This document shows positions 24,011 to 35,157 of a stretch of DNA of 64,000 nucleotides, in pieces. Origin of the DNA: Pholiota molesta. Taxonomy: Eukaryota > Basidiomycota > Agaricomycetes > Agaricales > Strophariaceae. A program made the translations under genes and the position numbers. The notes under the pieces are model-generated. The model saw only the letters and a list, made by a program, of their open reading frames with translations, did not search any database and was not told the origin of the DNA. The stretch is from NCBI GenBank assembly GCA_014925825.1, contig JACGCK010000021.1, positions 186,001 through 250,000 of the forward strand, written 5' to 3'. The number at the start of each line of letters is the position of its first letter. The first letter of the stretch is position 1.

Positions 24011-25194
24011 TGAGTGGACAATTATTTTTAGGATAGGTACTTGACTCGATATCTAACCAACGCCTTTTAATCTAGAAAAAGGACCTTACTGACTCCCGAC
24101 CTAGGGGCGAAGTCCTGGCAGGGAGGCTACTTGGAATAGCATTAAATCCGAAATAACTTACACGACAAGTTCGAGGCTATGTAATCGGAACGCTCGTAGA
24201 ATGGTCATTAACACCAGCCAATACCCCATATGTTACGAAAAAGATATCAATTGGAGAAGAGCTTTCTCCGTGACTTCGGATCGATGAACATAGTGAATTG
24301 GTTTACTATGCGTTACGCTGGCCTCTTCTGGGATATCGTGTTTCCATCGTACTTGATGCAGCGGAGACACCGTACTTGAAGCAGCGATACATACAGGTAA
24401 CGATGCTATGTGGCCATTCTTTTTTTAAGGAATCCGAATATTTGCGCACCCAGGGGGATCTGTGCCCATCAATTGATAGTAATCGTCGGCGTTATTTTTA
24501 TCTTAACTAAACGATCAATCGATCACTAAGTACGTAGCTTCAAGTTCATCAAACCTATCATCACATCAATATCAATGCCCACAACTGCTGCAAGGCTGCT
24601 GCATGCAGTCTTGCTGCTGTCCAATGCAAAACACCACATGAATGGGCAACTCTTCTATCTGAATCATCTTGCTTCTTGGAGGTAGCAGATGGCGGAGCGC
24701 CAATGTGGCTATATTAATTAAGCCAACAAAAGAGGAAATCGGAGAAAGGATTGGCTCGGCGTCGACGGTCTCGCACAGCTTGTTCTTGTTGAACGTAATA
24801 GGCTCGGAGGTTGACGCCAAGTTGATCCGGATGCTGCAATCTCAATGACGTTCACTATCAAACAGTTTATTATAAGTACATACATAGAAATGTTAAGAAT
24901 CCTTGACTGTGCAACTTGAGTCTACATCATTCAAAATAAAATCCATAAAAATATAGAAGTTATTGAAGGTTCGAGTAGTAATACGAACTCCGAACAATCA
25001 TATCTTTTCATTAAATTGGCAATGATAACCCAAATTGTGGCACGGGCAGCACAGTTGCAACGGAGCTCGAAACATACAGATGACTAAGCCAAACATGATG
25101 TGGGCAGTGCGCCTCCGGCGCCACATCATGTCGAGCCTTCCTTCAACTTAAGCTTGACTATTGACTCGTACACTCGCGGGACCGAACTTAGCAA
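24011..25194. other. Divergent intergenic region (MFS A / DUF4139 A)
   Basis: 1.2 kb, mostly unique and AT-rich. A minus ORF of 82 codons (24572-24820) has no recognised motif. A segment at about 24907-24942 (GTGCAACTTGAGT...TCTACATCATTCAAAATA) recurs at about 54540-54580, so it is a dispersed short repeat. Homology to the upstream of DUF4139 copy B begins near 25073. Confidence 0.45.
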
Positions 25195-25201
25195 TATAAA
25201 A
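25195..25201 (+). promoter_or_regulatory. TATA box of DUF4139 copy A
   Basis: TATAAAA about 50 nt upstream of the ATG at 25251. It is conserved at the same place in copy B. Confidence 0.55.
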
Positions 25202-25250
25202 GCTAACGCAACTTCAACCTGAAGTGCCATCACCCTCAATACACCCCATC

Positions 25251-27603
25251 ATGAGTTCCAATGTTATCACCATCCGGGCCTCAGAGCACACAATCAAATC
25301 GGTGACCGTCTCAAAGTCCTCCAAGGCAGAAGTCGTTCGCACTTTCGCATTGGATCTTAAGGTGAGCTCTTCTGTGTCTCTGAATCCACTAGAGTTAGTG
25401 TATAATGTAATCTTGGTCTGTTCGTAACAACAGAAGGGTCAAAATAAAGTTGAGATAAAAGGTCTTCCCAGCGGCATTGAGACTGCACGGCCCTCTGGGC
25501 TCGGAACTGCTCGTCTCGATGACTTTCTCTATACTGTGGACTGCACTAAGCCTCGTCCAACGAAACCTTTCGGAGAATCAGCGAGTCCTTCTGAGTCTGC
25601 CTCTTCAGAAGCCGTTCGCCTGTTGTTAGTGAAGCTGGCGACACTTGAGAAGGAAAAGCAAATCAGAGAGGCCGAGTCGAATTTCCTGCTGCAGTACGCA
25701 CATACCCTGAAGGGCGAACATGTAGCGCCGAGCGATATGATACTTTTCCTCGACACTTATGTTAAGCATACGACTAAGAGTGTTCACGCTGTGAGAGTTT
25801 CTTTGTATTTTCGGGACCAGAATCTGACATGAATCTTTTTTTGTTTTGTTTTTGTTTGAATGGGGCATAATTATTTAGGCCAACGAAATCAACGAGAAGA
25901 TAGTCGAAATCAGGCGTCAGATTGAGACCGAGGAAGCGAAGGCTACCCTGAAAACAGGAGAGGCGCATGGCAGAATTATGGCCCTCATCAATTCTGACAT
26001 GGACACATCGATTACCTTTATTCTAACGTACAGTGCGTATCTATGAATCTACGGCGTAAACTAATCTAATCTGCACTTCCAGTCGTTCAGGGTTGCGAAT
26101 GGAAGCCCAAATATGAGCTACATACCACCACGGAAGGCGGCAAACCATCCACCGCCGTCTCACTCCACTATCTCGCAACAATTTTCCAGAACACAGGCGA
26201 AGACTGGACCGACGCGACGCTCACCCTAAGCACTACCACCACCAACCTAAGGCCCAAGGGCGTCCCCACCGCGGCGCCTCTCAAAATCAGGTTGAACAGC
26301 GCCAACGGAAATGTGTTTGCTAACACCGGCTTCAAGCAAGGGCAGACCAACGTCCGCGGCGGATTTGGTCCATTCGCGGGTCAGGCTCTTGCAAAATTTG
26401 GACAGCCTGCTTTTTTCGGCGCAGCACCAGCACCTAGTCTTTTCGGTGCAGCGCAAAGTGCAACGCAGCAGCAGCAGCAGCAGCAGCAGCAGCCGGCTCC
26501 CCAGTTGTTTGGAGGCGGGCCATCGCCATCTCCTTTCGGTGCACCAGCTCCTGGCGCCGTAGCGCCGGCCACTCAAGCTTTCGGATCCCATCCACCTCCG
26601 CAAATATCCACTGGGTACGACCTGTTGTCCGATTTCCAGAGTCTTCAAGTGCCGAGCTCTACCGCTGGGGATGAGTACGTTCCTTCTGGCCAACAGAATG
26701 CGGGCGACGAGGGGTCCCTTGGCTCCGCGCCGGAGGCTGCGTCAGTCGTTCAGGAGACGCCTTTGTCGATGTATTTCGCCGTTAATGGGAAGGCCTCCAT
26801 ACCCTCTGATGGGCTGAAGCATCGCGTCACGCTGGCTGTTCTGCCATTTGAATCGAAGATGTCCTACGTGACAATTCCGAGGGATGATCCAACCGTGTTC
26901 TTACAAGTACGTCCATCCTACATTCTCAATTCCAGATTCTCAAACACAGTGTATGTTGCCAGTGCGAAGTCAAGAATACCAGTGAATATAGACTTATCGC
27001 TGGCCCTATGGACGTCATCGTCGACGGCAGCTACATAACTGCCACCTTAATCCCCAACGTAAGCCGTTCTAGATCCCGTAGGTTACCGTCTCAACCCCAC
27101 TCACCAATTGTCCCTCTCAGAACATCAACCCCGGGGAGACCTTCGAATGCTTCCTCGGCAACGACGTCTCCACGAAAGTGACCTACGTGCGCTCGTCGAA
27201 GATCACGCGGCCCGAGGCCAGCGCGTTCAGCGAGGGCACCGTCATCGCCACCTACAACACCAAAATCACCATCCAGAACAAGCACCCGTACGACCTGCCC
27301 GCGCTGATCGTGCGCGACCGCATGCCGACCTCGGACGACCAGCGCGTGCGGGTGATCCTCCGCCAGCCGCTGGAACTGGGCGATACCAAGCAGGGCCAGT
27401 TCGTCTCGTTGAAGGACGACGGACTTAAGATTGGGTGGGAGAAAGCTGAGGGTGGGAGGGGCGGTGAGAAGGAGGGGAAGTTTGAGTGGAGGTGGAAGGT
27501 CAAGAGTGGCGCGACCGTGGAGTTGCTGGCAGAATACGATGTGAAGGGTCCCAAGGATCTTGGCTGGGATATACAGGCTACCTGCTGGCGGAATACGACA
27601 TGA
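25251..27603 (+). CDS. DUF4140/DUF4139 (mucoidy-inhibitor-A-like) protein, copy A
   Basis: 674-residue protein of the MuiA-like family; biochemical function unknown. The N-terminal DUF4140 part reads EHTIKSVTVSKSSKAEVVRTF and GQNKVEIKGLPSGIETARPSG. A coiled-coil follows (LLVKLATLEKEKQIREAESN). DUF4139 begins VQGCEWKPKYELHTTTEGGK, with DWTDATLTLSTTT. It is interrupted by a low-complexity insert (FGAAPAPSLFGAA, nine-Gln run) and resumes KHRVTLAVLPFESKMSYVTI through INPGETFECFLGNDVSTKVT to EGKFEWRWKVKSGATVELLAEYDV. Exons: 25251-25361, 25434-25790, 25879-26032, 26083-26906, 26963-27058, 27121-27603. The last residues (CWRNTT) differ from copy B (PYRVKEN) because a ~45-bp tandem duplication follows the codons for WDIQAT. 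Confidence 0.88.
26464..26493 (+). repeat. CAG trinucleotide run (poly-Gln) in DUF4139 copy A
   Basis: An in-frame run of nine CAG codons after GCAACG. Copy B has four at the corresponding place near 36582-36594. Confidence 0.9.
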
Positions 27604-28489
27604 AGTGTCCCAACTTGGATCTTGGCTGAGTGCGTGGTGTTTTTCTGTGCTGATGACGTCTTTTTCTGTGCAAATCCAGAGTGAAAACAGCTCTTTTTGC
27701 TGCTGAAACTGCCTAAACGGGGGTACGTTTTTCAAAATGAGCGTAGGTCACAGTGTCCAGTCGGGTTCTGGTACAATGCGAGCAGAGTGCAGCCCACCCC
27801 GAAGGGCAAGGACATCCGCACCCCGCGTCTATCTACCTACGTACGTGATCTAACAATGGAATGAACTTACGTGCGGCCGAGTTTGTGTAGTGACCGCGCC
27901 ACACTCTAGAGCGAGCTGGGTTAGAGTTGGGCAGTGCAACAACGCGGCCGGCCTGGATGATGTGTTCCGCCATAATCACCACCTGAGCCAGATGTCCGTC
28001 CCGTCGCCGTCATGGACCTCGCGCATCACCAGCAGGCAGCTATCGGATGAGCTGGACTACCAGGCCATGTGGCATGCAGGCGGTGGCGAGCCTCACACAT
28101 CAATCTCATCTAGGAAACCCTGCGCTTGCGGGCGAGCCGCTGGGATTTGCAATTGGGTTTGTGCGAGCGCTATGATACACAATCTAATTAGCTAGTTTGC
28201 AATGAAATAAAGTAGATCAACTTACAATCCACTCCGTGTGAATGCTCTGTTGGTTTTGTGCACTTTCGCACAAAGACCGAGTTTGTGCAAAAGCTTTAAA
28301 ATACCTGGCCCTACCCATTAATTAGACCAATTTCCGAAAATCTCAACCCTACTACTCACCGAGCAACCAAGATTTCAGGACTGACAATCAAGTAATGCTA
28401 CGAGGAAGTAAAATCAGCCATTTTCCAACCATTGCAACAAAAGTCACTAACCACAAAGCGAGCCCTTATACAATTCGTATGAAACACAA
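27604..28489. other. Intergenic region downstream of DUF4139 copy A
   Basis: No supported gene. It begins with the tail of the small tandem duplication (27583-27630 resembles 27523-27568). A motif-free ORF lies at 27890-28195. Confidence 0.4.
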
Positions 28490-29085
28490 TCTCGCGGGAA
28501 CTCTAAATATCTGATTTCAATAACAAGGCACCGAAATAGAGCAAAACCACTTACTTACTTTGAGATCATAACATTGCTCGCCGGAAATCCGAAAGTCGTA
28601 TCTACTTTACGAGACTGTCTGCATTGTGAAAAGAATGGAATAGTGATTGGGGGCATAGGCCTTTCAGGTGATCTCGCGGGACATCCAAATATCTAATTTG
28701 ATATCAGTCTTGTATCAGTCACCGAATTTCAGATACAGCGAAGCCACGTACATTGAGACCATCTGTAGCATTGATCACAGGAAAGCCAAAAATCTAATTA
28801 GAACAGTAGCCACCTAATTAGTTGCTAATTAGTGCCATGACACAATACATTCAGAATCAATCACATACCTTATCATTCCAAGCGGTGAATAAGAATGTCA
28901 AGTCCAAACTCAAGGCTACTGCAACAGAGGTTCATTAAAATCTAATGTCGACAGCCGCGGAAACTCGGGAGAATTTACTTGCTGGCCGTGGGATGTCCAA
29001 AAATCGAATTTCGAGCGACTATGCTAATATAAAGGCAGTAAAGTGAAATGAAGGGTCACGGGAAGTCAAAAAATCGAATTTGAAT
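28490..29085. repeat. AT-rich region with a reiterated ~28-bp degenerate motif
   Basis: A motif like GCGGGA-A-TCCAAAAATCTAATTT recurs at about 28490, 28573 (weaker), 28671, 28773, 28985 and 29054, in the same orientation with irregular spacing. No ORF accompanies it. It may be eroded satellite or clustered binding sites. Confidence 0.5.
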
Positions 29086-30867
29086 AATATAAGGGAAATT
29101 AGTATGGCAAGAGGTACATAGAGACATCTTACATGGAAATAGAGAGCCGTAGAGTTTGCGAGCAGAAGTGAAGCGCATCATGGGCGCTTAAATTAGATAC
29201 AATGATCAATGCTAGAGATAAAATCGATCAGCATGCATACGAGACAAGATATGTGATAGAGTACTCACATTCAAATGGTAACACCATGGTAGATAGGGAA
29301 GTGGACATGGAACAGAAATAGTGGCATTAGGACAGGTTAGATTGGACGCAGTCCATCCAAATGTCCCCAATCTTTATACTCCCAGAATGCCAAGCTGGAC
29401 CAATTCTTCCACGTCTCCATCACCTTCTCTCCAATTACTAAATTTTGGAATGCACGGTGGCAAATCCTTAGGCTCAAACTACTGTTACCAATTCCGGCCC
29501 CTGCAAAATCACAGCTCAGGGATGCACCTTCCTCATACCTCTGTATTTCTTTCTTCCCTACCAAAGATTTAAAATGCTTGTGCTATTATCCTGATGTAAT
29601 TTTATCTGCTGCAATAGATTCTTTTTCTTTATAGTTCTCCAAGTCAGATTCAACATTGATTCCTTCCACAAACGATCCACATCTCATTCTATATTGTCAA
29701 TCTCCGAAAATAGAAAATTCTCCCTTACACATAATCCCGTCGTGTGATTTCTTTTAGCTGCTTCAATATTGCTAAAGGCTCGGGTCCGATCAGGACAATC
29801 ATTTCAACAACCGTGTGCAGTATCACGGACACACCAAGAAGCCAAGTACACAACGGACTTGGAACGGATGTCGGAATCCATACTATTACCTCCATTCCCA
29901 AATCACCGCCGTAAATCGAAAAGAACGGTTCTTTCTAATAATGTCATAAGAAGCATTGCCGATAAACTACCAGTGACGAAATATATCAAATGTAACAAGT
30001 TAATCTCGCACTACTTTGCCCGGTACACCAATGAGATCTTCGCTACTGGAAGAACGGAATCCATTACAATGGACATGGTAGTTTAGCAGGGTTGAAGCGT
30101 CGCGAGCGGCAATTGTCATCAAACTTTAAGCTATGTCCGCTGAACGTAATTTTAGGCAAGCTGCTTTACGAGCGGACGCCGGAAATCAACCGGAAATATC
30201 ATCAAAGTTTAAGCCAAGTACAGGAGTACCGAATAAAACATAGAAAATTTGTGACCGTAGAGAATATATGGCATGTACACATATTATTTACATTCAAGCA
30301 AATGAATGTACCCGCGAGGTTGATGCGTTGCGAGCGGCAAAATCTGATATCTTGACTCCCAATCTATTTCACACTGCATTATGGTTTAGCACCAGCTGCC
30401 CGTATTTTGGCGCCAAAAGCGCGCCGCGACGTTCTACAAAAGCTCTGGTCTCAAGGAATCGAAATATTGATTTAGTAAAACTCTGTATAAATATATTATG
30501 CCGCCAATAAATAAAACCGATGCAGTGATACACTAGATCACGGTAGCAAGTGAACATGATTAGATCTTGTATGATCTGTACGCCGCGTTTGATTCAAGTG
30601 CTGTTACTCTGTTATTTGAATTATCACGGCATCTGTAGCTAAAGAACAACATAGATAATGTCTATTACTGACTAATGAACGCGAAAACCAGCGGCATAAA
30701 GCAGAGATCGAATGCCTGAATGAAATGATAGCTACAGATTGTGGCATATCTAAGTCTCATTTTCCCATCACCGAATGCCATATATGATATCAGTCCGTCT
30801 CTGAGTCCTAACCAATAAAATAGCACAAATCGCTTAAATTAGAGTCGCATTTACTCGAATATAGTGA
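29086..30867. pseudogene. Probable decayed gene fragments (coiled-coil like), plus strand
   Basis: Short plus-strand segments encode charged helical peptides, for example EVDALRAAKSDIL (about 30316), GLKRRERQLSS (about 30090) and ERENQRHKAEIECLNEMIA (about 30680). They are separated by stops and frame changes. They look like pieces of one coiled-coil protein gene, possibly the one whose C-terminal part is in the adjoining tandem duplication. I do not recognise the family. Confidence 0.3.
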
Positions 30868-31350
30868 GATCTGTACATCGTACCTTGAGTGGACTACGGC
30901 GCTACGTCAGAAAGACGAAGCACGGAACATAGATCCCAACATGTCCACCTCCTCACCGAATACGCGATTTCACAAGCTCCCAATGAGCCATTCCTTTTCA
31001 CCTGTTAATAGGACCCTGACACCCGCGGCTAGCTAGCCTACGTGGCAGCGAGAATAGCGCACACAATGCGTACCAAGTGGGTGGAGGATGTGCGTGCTGC
31101 TCCCCACAGTGTAACCGCGATGATTAGCGCATTTACACTGCAGTTTTGAGTAATATTGTACAAATACTTAAAGGTACGTTAGAGTACACTATAGACTACC
31201 TATTTTAAAAATTCCAGAGGGAGACAAGCAAACGGCGACCGCAGGCACTGCATGCCACCCGACGGCCATTCTGTATCTGGACCCTCGCCTCGCAAACGCG
31301 CTCGAAATGCAGCACAACCTGGGACCTCAAAAAAGCACGTATATTATGTA
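30868..31350 (+). repeat. 483-bp tandem duplication, unit 1
   Basis: It runs from CTGTACATCGTACC and aligns throughout with 31351-31833, roughly four fifths identical by eye. It includes a reading frame ending RTLTPAAS-stop near 31035 and, further on, a segment encoding RETSKRRPQALHATRR. Confidence 0.8.
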
Positions 31351-31833
31351 TACTGAAATTTGTACATCGTACCTTAAGTCAACTACGGCACTCCGTCAGA
31401 AAGACGAAGTGGGGAACATAGATCCCGACATGACCGCCGCCTCACCGAATATGCAATTTCAAATAAGCCAGTTCTTTTCACCTGCCATTAGGACCCTGAC
31501 GCCCGCGGCTAGCTAGCCTACGTGGCAGGGTGAATCGCGCGCCATTTGCGTACCAAGTGGGCGGAGGAAGTTTGTTGACCTCCCCGCAGTGTAACTTTGA
31601 TGATTAGCGCGTTTCTAATGCATTTCTTAATTATAATGTGCAATTGCTTATAAGTACGTTAAAGTACACAATAGACTACCTATTCTTAAAATTTCAGAGG
31701 GAGACAAGCAAACGGCGACCGCAGGCACTGCATGCCACCCGACGGCATCCTGTATCTGGACCCGCACCTCGCAAACACATTCGAAATGCAGCGCAAACGG
31801 GGCCCGCGAAAGAAGCACGTAAATTACGTGCCA
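31351..31833 (+). repeat. 483-bp tandem duplication, unit 2
   Basis: Second unit of the tandem pair. The frame with ALRQKDEVGNIDP...RTLTPAAS is open here (31307-31516). The later segment continues past the repeat as EARKLRAITELRKLYAE (to about 31901), which unit 1 lacks. Confidence 0.8.
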
Positions 31834-32369
31834 TCACGGAGCTACGGAAGCTTTACGCAGAGTGTTTCAGCCTAAGCATCTGGCTAAGAAATTGCGCTTG
31901 AAGTGGAGGATTCGGTGCAGGGGGACGTAGATTGCATGGAAGGCGCTAGAAACACCGTTTCCTTGTTTCTTGGGTTATTCGGTCAGGGGTATGTGGTCTA
32001 GGCGGAGAGAGCTTTGGTAGGGTTGCCTTTGGTGAGATATTCGCGCTGAGGTTGGGTGGTGGGGATTGGATTCAAAATCCATTTGCGCGAGATATAACAT
32101 TATTGCACTATAGACAGCCTGAAATACAGCAATAAAATAACAAATCTTTCTGATTGATAGTCTACACGAACAGGAATGGGTAGATGGTAGGTGCAGGAGG
32201 ATACTATAGAGGTTGCGAGGTCGATATTGCGAATGGGAGAAGGGGACGCGGAGAGATGGCACGAATAGGACTTGCTCGCTTAATTCGACGATCCCGGTAT
32301 CTGACCCTGCGCGCGCATCCGTTTCTATCCCAAACCAATCTATTTCATTCTACTACGTACATGGGGTGC
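31834..32369. other. Unassigned spacer
   Basis: Apart from the tail of the frame noted above, no gene or repeat is recognised. ORFs here are short and motif-free. Confidence 0.4.
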
Positions 32370-33600
32370 ATACGTATATAAGGGCTACATAACTTACCGT
32401 CTGTCTTCATTCCCCACCGCCTCATCTCCTTCGCTCTCCTCCTCTGCTCTCCTCCTCCACTCTCCTCTGCTCTCGTTGCCTCCGCCATACTTCCCGGGTA
32501 AGTGCGCGCCTTCTCGATACTCGCTATGGCCTCCGATGTTGACCTTTACATGCCCGTTTGCAGCCCACGATCGACGACGACGGCGCAACTACGGCGCCGC
32601 ATATGCACTTGCTCGCCGTCGTCCCGAGTTCGGCGCTTCTGCGTAATTTAGTCGGCGTTGTCCTCCGCTCGGACCCGCCCGTACGCCCACTCGTCGATGG
32701 CGATGTAGTCCGCCTGTCCCACAGGTGAGCTCTTGTCAGTCTTATGTGATAATCCTCATTACTAAAGCGTCGCACCTTACATCGGCTAGAGCAGCCTGCG
32801 CACAGCGTCACATACCATGCCGCGTACGAGAATTGGATAACGGCGGGCAACAGACATCTATGAGATGAGGTGAGCGCGTGCCCTTGGGCATGACATACGC
32901 ACCGCGCTAATGTCACCGCGCTAATGTCATCATCCCTCTGCAGATGGCCCTTCGAGCTTCAGGAACGCGTAGTAAGTGGGTTGTTGCTTGTCTCTGCAGC
33001 CGTGACGTTGCTTACCGCCACTTATAGCGCCTGAAAGGCCGTTCGTCCTCGCCAATGCCGCGCGATATGTCGCCGCCGTGCCCTTGCGCGATTGGATCAG
33101 CCAGCCTCGGTGCTGTTTAAAGCCAGGGTAAGTCAAGATTGCGAACATTCTGATAATCGTACTCACCCGTACCCCGAGGAATCAAGCACGCCGTCCTTGC
33201 TTCTTGACTAGTCCTTCCGCCCATCATCCTTCCGCCCATTGTCGTCGTCCTCGTTGGTAAGTGGAACAGATGGGCGGCCGTTCAGATATGGCGCCGAGCT
33301 GTTCGCGCCGTTTCATGGGCCGGGATCCATTCCGCAGGCCCTCCGAGCATTCGCCTGCATGCCGCGCAAAGGCGGCGCACATCGACTTCTGGCGCCTAAT
33401 AAATGTGAATAGTTCCTGTGCGGTCGGATAAGCGCCGCACTTACTGACGCCCTCCCTGGCAGATGGCCTTCCTCGTCGTCGTTCCGCACCCGGTAGGTTG
33501 TCCATTTCCTCCTTGAAGGTGATCGTCGCGTTGCTGACCCGTATTTCCATTGCTCAATGCTGCCGTGTGTCGCGATGGCTTGTCCGTAACTTCTAGAGAT
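32370..33600 (+). other. GC-rich region with serial splice-like signals; possible decayed or non-coding multi-exon transcript
   Basis: The plus strand contains repeated GTAAGT/GTGAGC donors and pyrimidine-rich CAG/TAG acceptors (donors about 32498, 32725, 32879, 33119; acceptors about 32562, 32942, 33028). One intervening open segment (about 32570-32724) encodes HMHLLAVVPSSALLRNLVGV and looks like exon material. I could not assemble a continuous product, as stops interrupt most joins. Confidence 0.3.
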
Positions 33601-33659
33601 CCCGCGGCTCGGTGCTAAACGAAACGCGGCACTATTGTCATAGTAAGTAATGTTTATAC

Positions 33660-34710
33660 AGTGAAGGAATTGTCGCGCTCACTGACGTTTTCCCGTAGCT
33701 ACGCACTGTCGCTCTCGTCCCCGACGCTCGCGAGTCGAGCCGTTGTCGTCCAAGGCACACCGTGAGTCGGGCATCCCGTAACCCCGCGTCGTCGTCTGGT
33801 GGTGCTGTGGTGTACATATTGCGCATGGCCCATGTCGTTCTGGTGCTGCGGTGTTGCCTAGCTCACTGCTGTGAGCTCGATGCTGAGAGGAGGGGGGATG
33901 GGATGAGAATTACACACCTGGGAGCTGCGCGCTATCCATACTTCTTGGATTCTGCGCGCCTCGGTGCCCATGGATCTCCCTCCCTTGCTCTCAGCCTATC
34001 CGTGCGATCTGCATGGTTGGACGCTGGCCCGATGTGTGCCGATGTCGCCAAGGCATCCTCCTCGCGCTCGCCGGCCCACTGGGTTTCGTTCTGATGTTTG
34101 TATGTTGCTCTGGAGGTGCTGCTGGTAAGTTGAGCGCCGAGAGATGTTTGCTCGTAGGTACGCACCGGTGCTCTCGTCGCCTACCCGCTCGCGAGTCGCG
34201 TCGTTGTTGTCGAAGGCACGCCGGCTGCGCGCTGTGGTGCCTACGGACGACGATCCGGGCGATCTGGGCGTCGAACGCTCGTCAGATGGGCCCCGATGTC
34301 GACGTCGTCTTGATCTCCTCCTCGCGCTTGCCGGCGCCGTTCCGTTGGTCTGTATGCTGCTCTGCTGGTACGTTAAGCACCGGTATCGCCGTTGAACGGC
34401 CTCGATGAGCGCCAAACTTGCGATGTCGCTGGGTACGCGGAAGCGTCACTGATGTCATCCTTCTCTATTGCAGCAGGTCGCTGCATCGCGGTTTTGCCTT
34501 GCTCACTGCTGTGAGCGCGATGCTGAGGGGGATGAGATAAGGTTTACACACCTGCCCACCCACTATCCGTGCGATCTGAACGTCGGACGCTCGCTAGATG
34601 GGGCCCGATGTCGTAAGTACAGATCTCCTCTTCGCGCTCGCCGGCCCTGTTGCGTTTGTCTGTATGCTGGTCTGGAGGTGCTCTGTTACATTGAGCACGG
34701 GTGACGGCGT
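33660..34710. repeat. Degenerate GC-rich tandem/interspersed repeats
   Basis: Three related blocks: about 33840-34130, 34225-34390 and 34480-34710. They share GCTCACTGCTGTGAGC, GATGCTGAG, TCGGACGCTCG-like and CTCGCGCTCGCCGG-like segments. A second motif (CTCGTC..GACGCTCGCGAGTCG..CGTTGT) occurs at about 33712-33765 and 34160-34215, and again inside the transposon near 39850-39895. The plus frame of each block encodes a hydrophobic stretch similar to LLALAGPLGFVLMFVC. Confidence 0.55.
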
Positions 34711-34948
34711 ATGCTGGAGTGCGAGGGCGGCGATCTTGGCGATGGACTAGGACTTGCCGACGGCGTTGGAGTTGCTGCGGCCTCGACGTGCTTGGATGAC
34801 TGATGGGTGCGTCCTTGGGAGGGTGGTGTGGCAGAGATGAGCGGAATGTCGAAGTTGGAACTTGACGGCGTGTTGGCGCGCTGTGACGGGAATGTTGGTG
34901 AGTTGTCGCGCTCGCAGCTTACGGGGCCGGCTTACCCGTGCCCTAGTG

Positions 34949-35157
34949 GTGTTTTGCTGTCTCCAGAGACAGCCTTCGCGGTATTCGCGCGGAACGCAGA
35001 GGGGATGTGGACCGTCGGCCCGGGGTGACTGGGGGGTGGCATGGCGGAGGATGGGGCGGATGTGGGGGTATCTGCCCTGAGGGGTATTCTAGTGCGTGGA
35101 CGGAGGGTATGTTCTCATGTGTCAGAGGAGTGTGCAGCCTGTCTATAGAAAGCACAC
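34949..35157 (-). pseudogene. Inverted fragment of the GUP1 5' end
   Basis: The minus strand matches the promoter-proximal and first-exon sequence of the intact GUP1 gene (45707-45955), reading HENIPSVHALEYP, CHPPVTPG and [14 protein letters not shown] where GUP1 has [13 protein letters not shown] etc. About 40 bp present in GUP1 (region encoding [14 protein letters not shown]) is missing and the frame is broken. The fragment abuts the DUF4139 duplication at about 35155. Confidence 0.85.

Larger units (their letters stand above)
25073..27582 (+). repeat. Segmental duplication, copy A (DUF4139 gene plus ~180 bp promoter)
   Basis: This interval is near-identical to 35154-37687 in the same orientation, from ACAGATGACTAAGCC through promoter, all exons and introns, to the codons for WDIQAT. 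Differences are scattered substitutions, CAG-run length and a few small indels. Identity was judged by eye, not computed. Confidence 0.9.

Noticed and set aside
27091..27735. 214-codon minus ORF over DUF4139 copy A (and its twin at 37196-37741)
   Set aside because: Antisense to a well-supported, duplicated coding exon.
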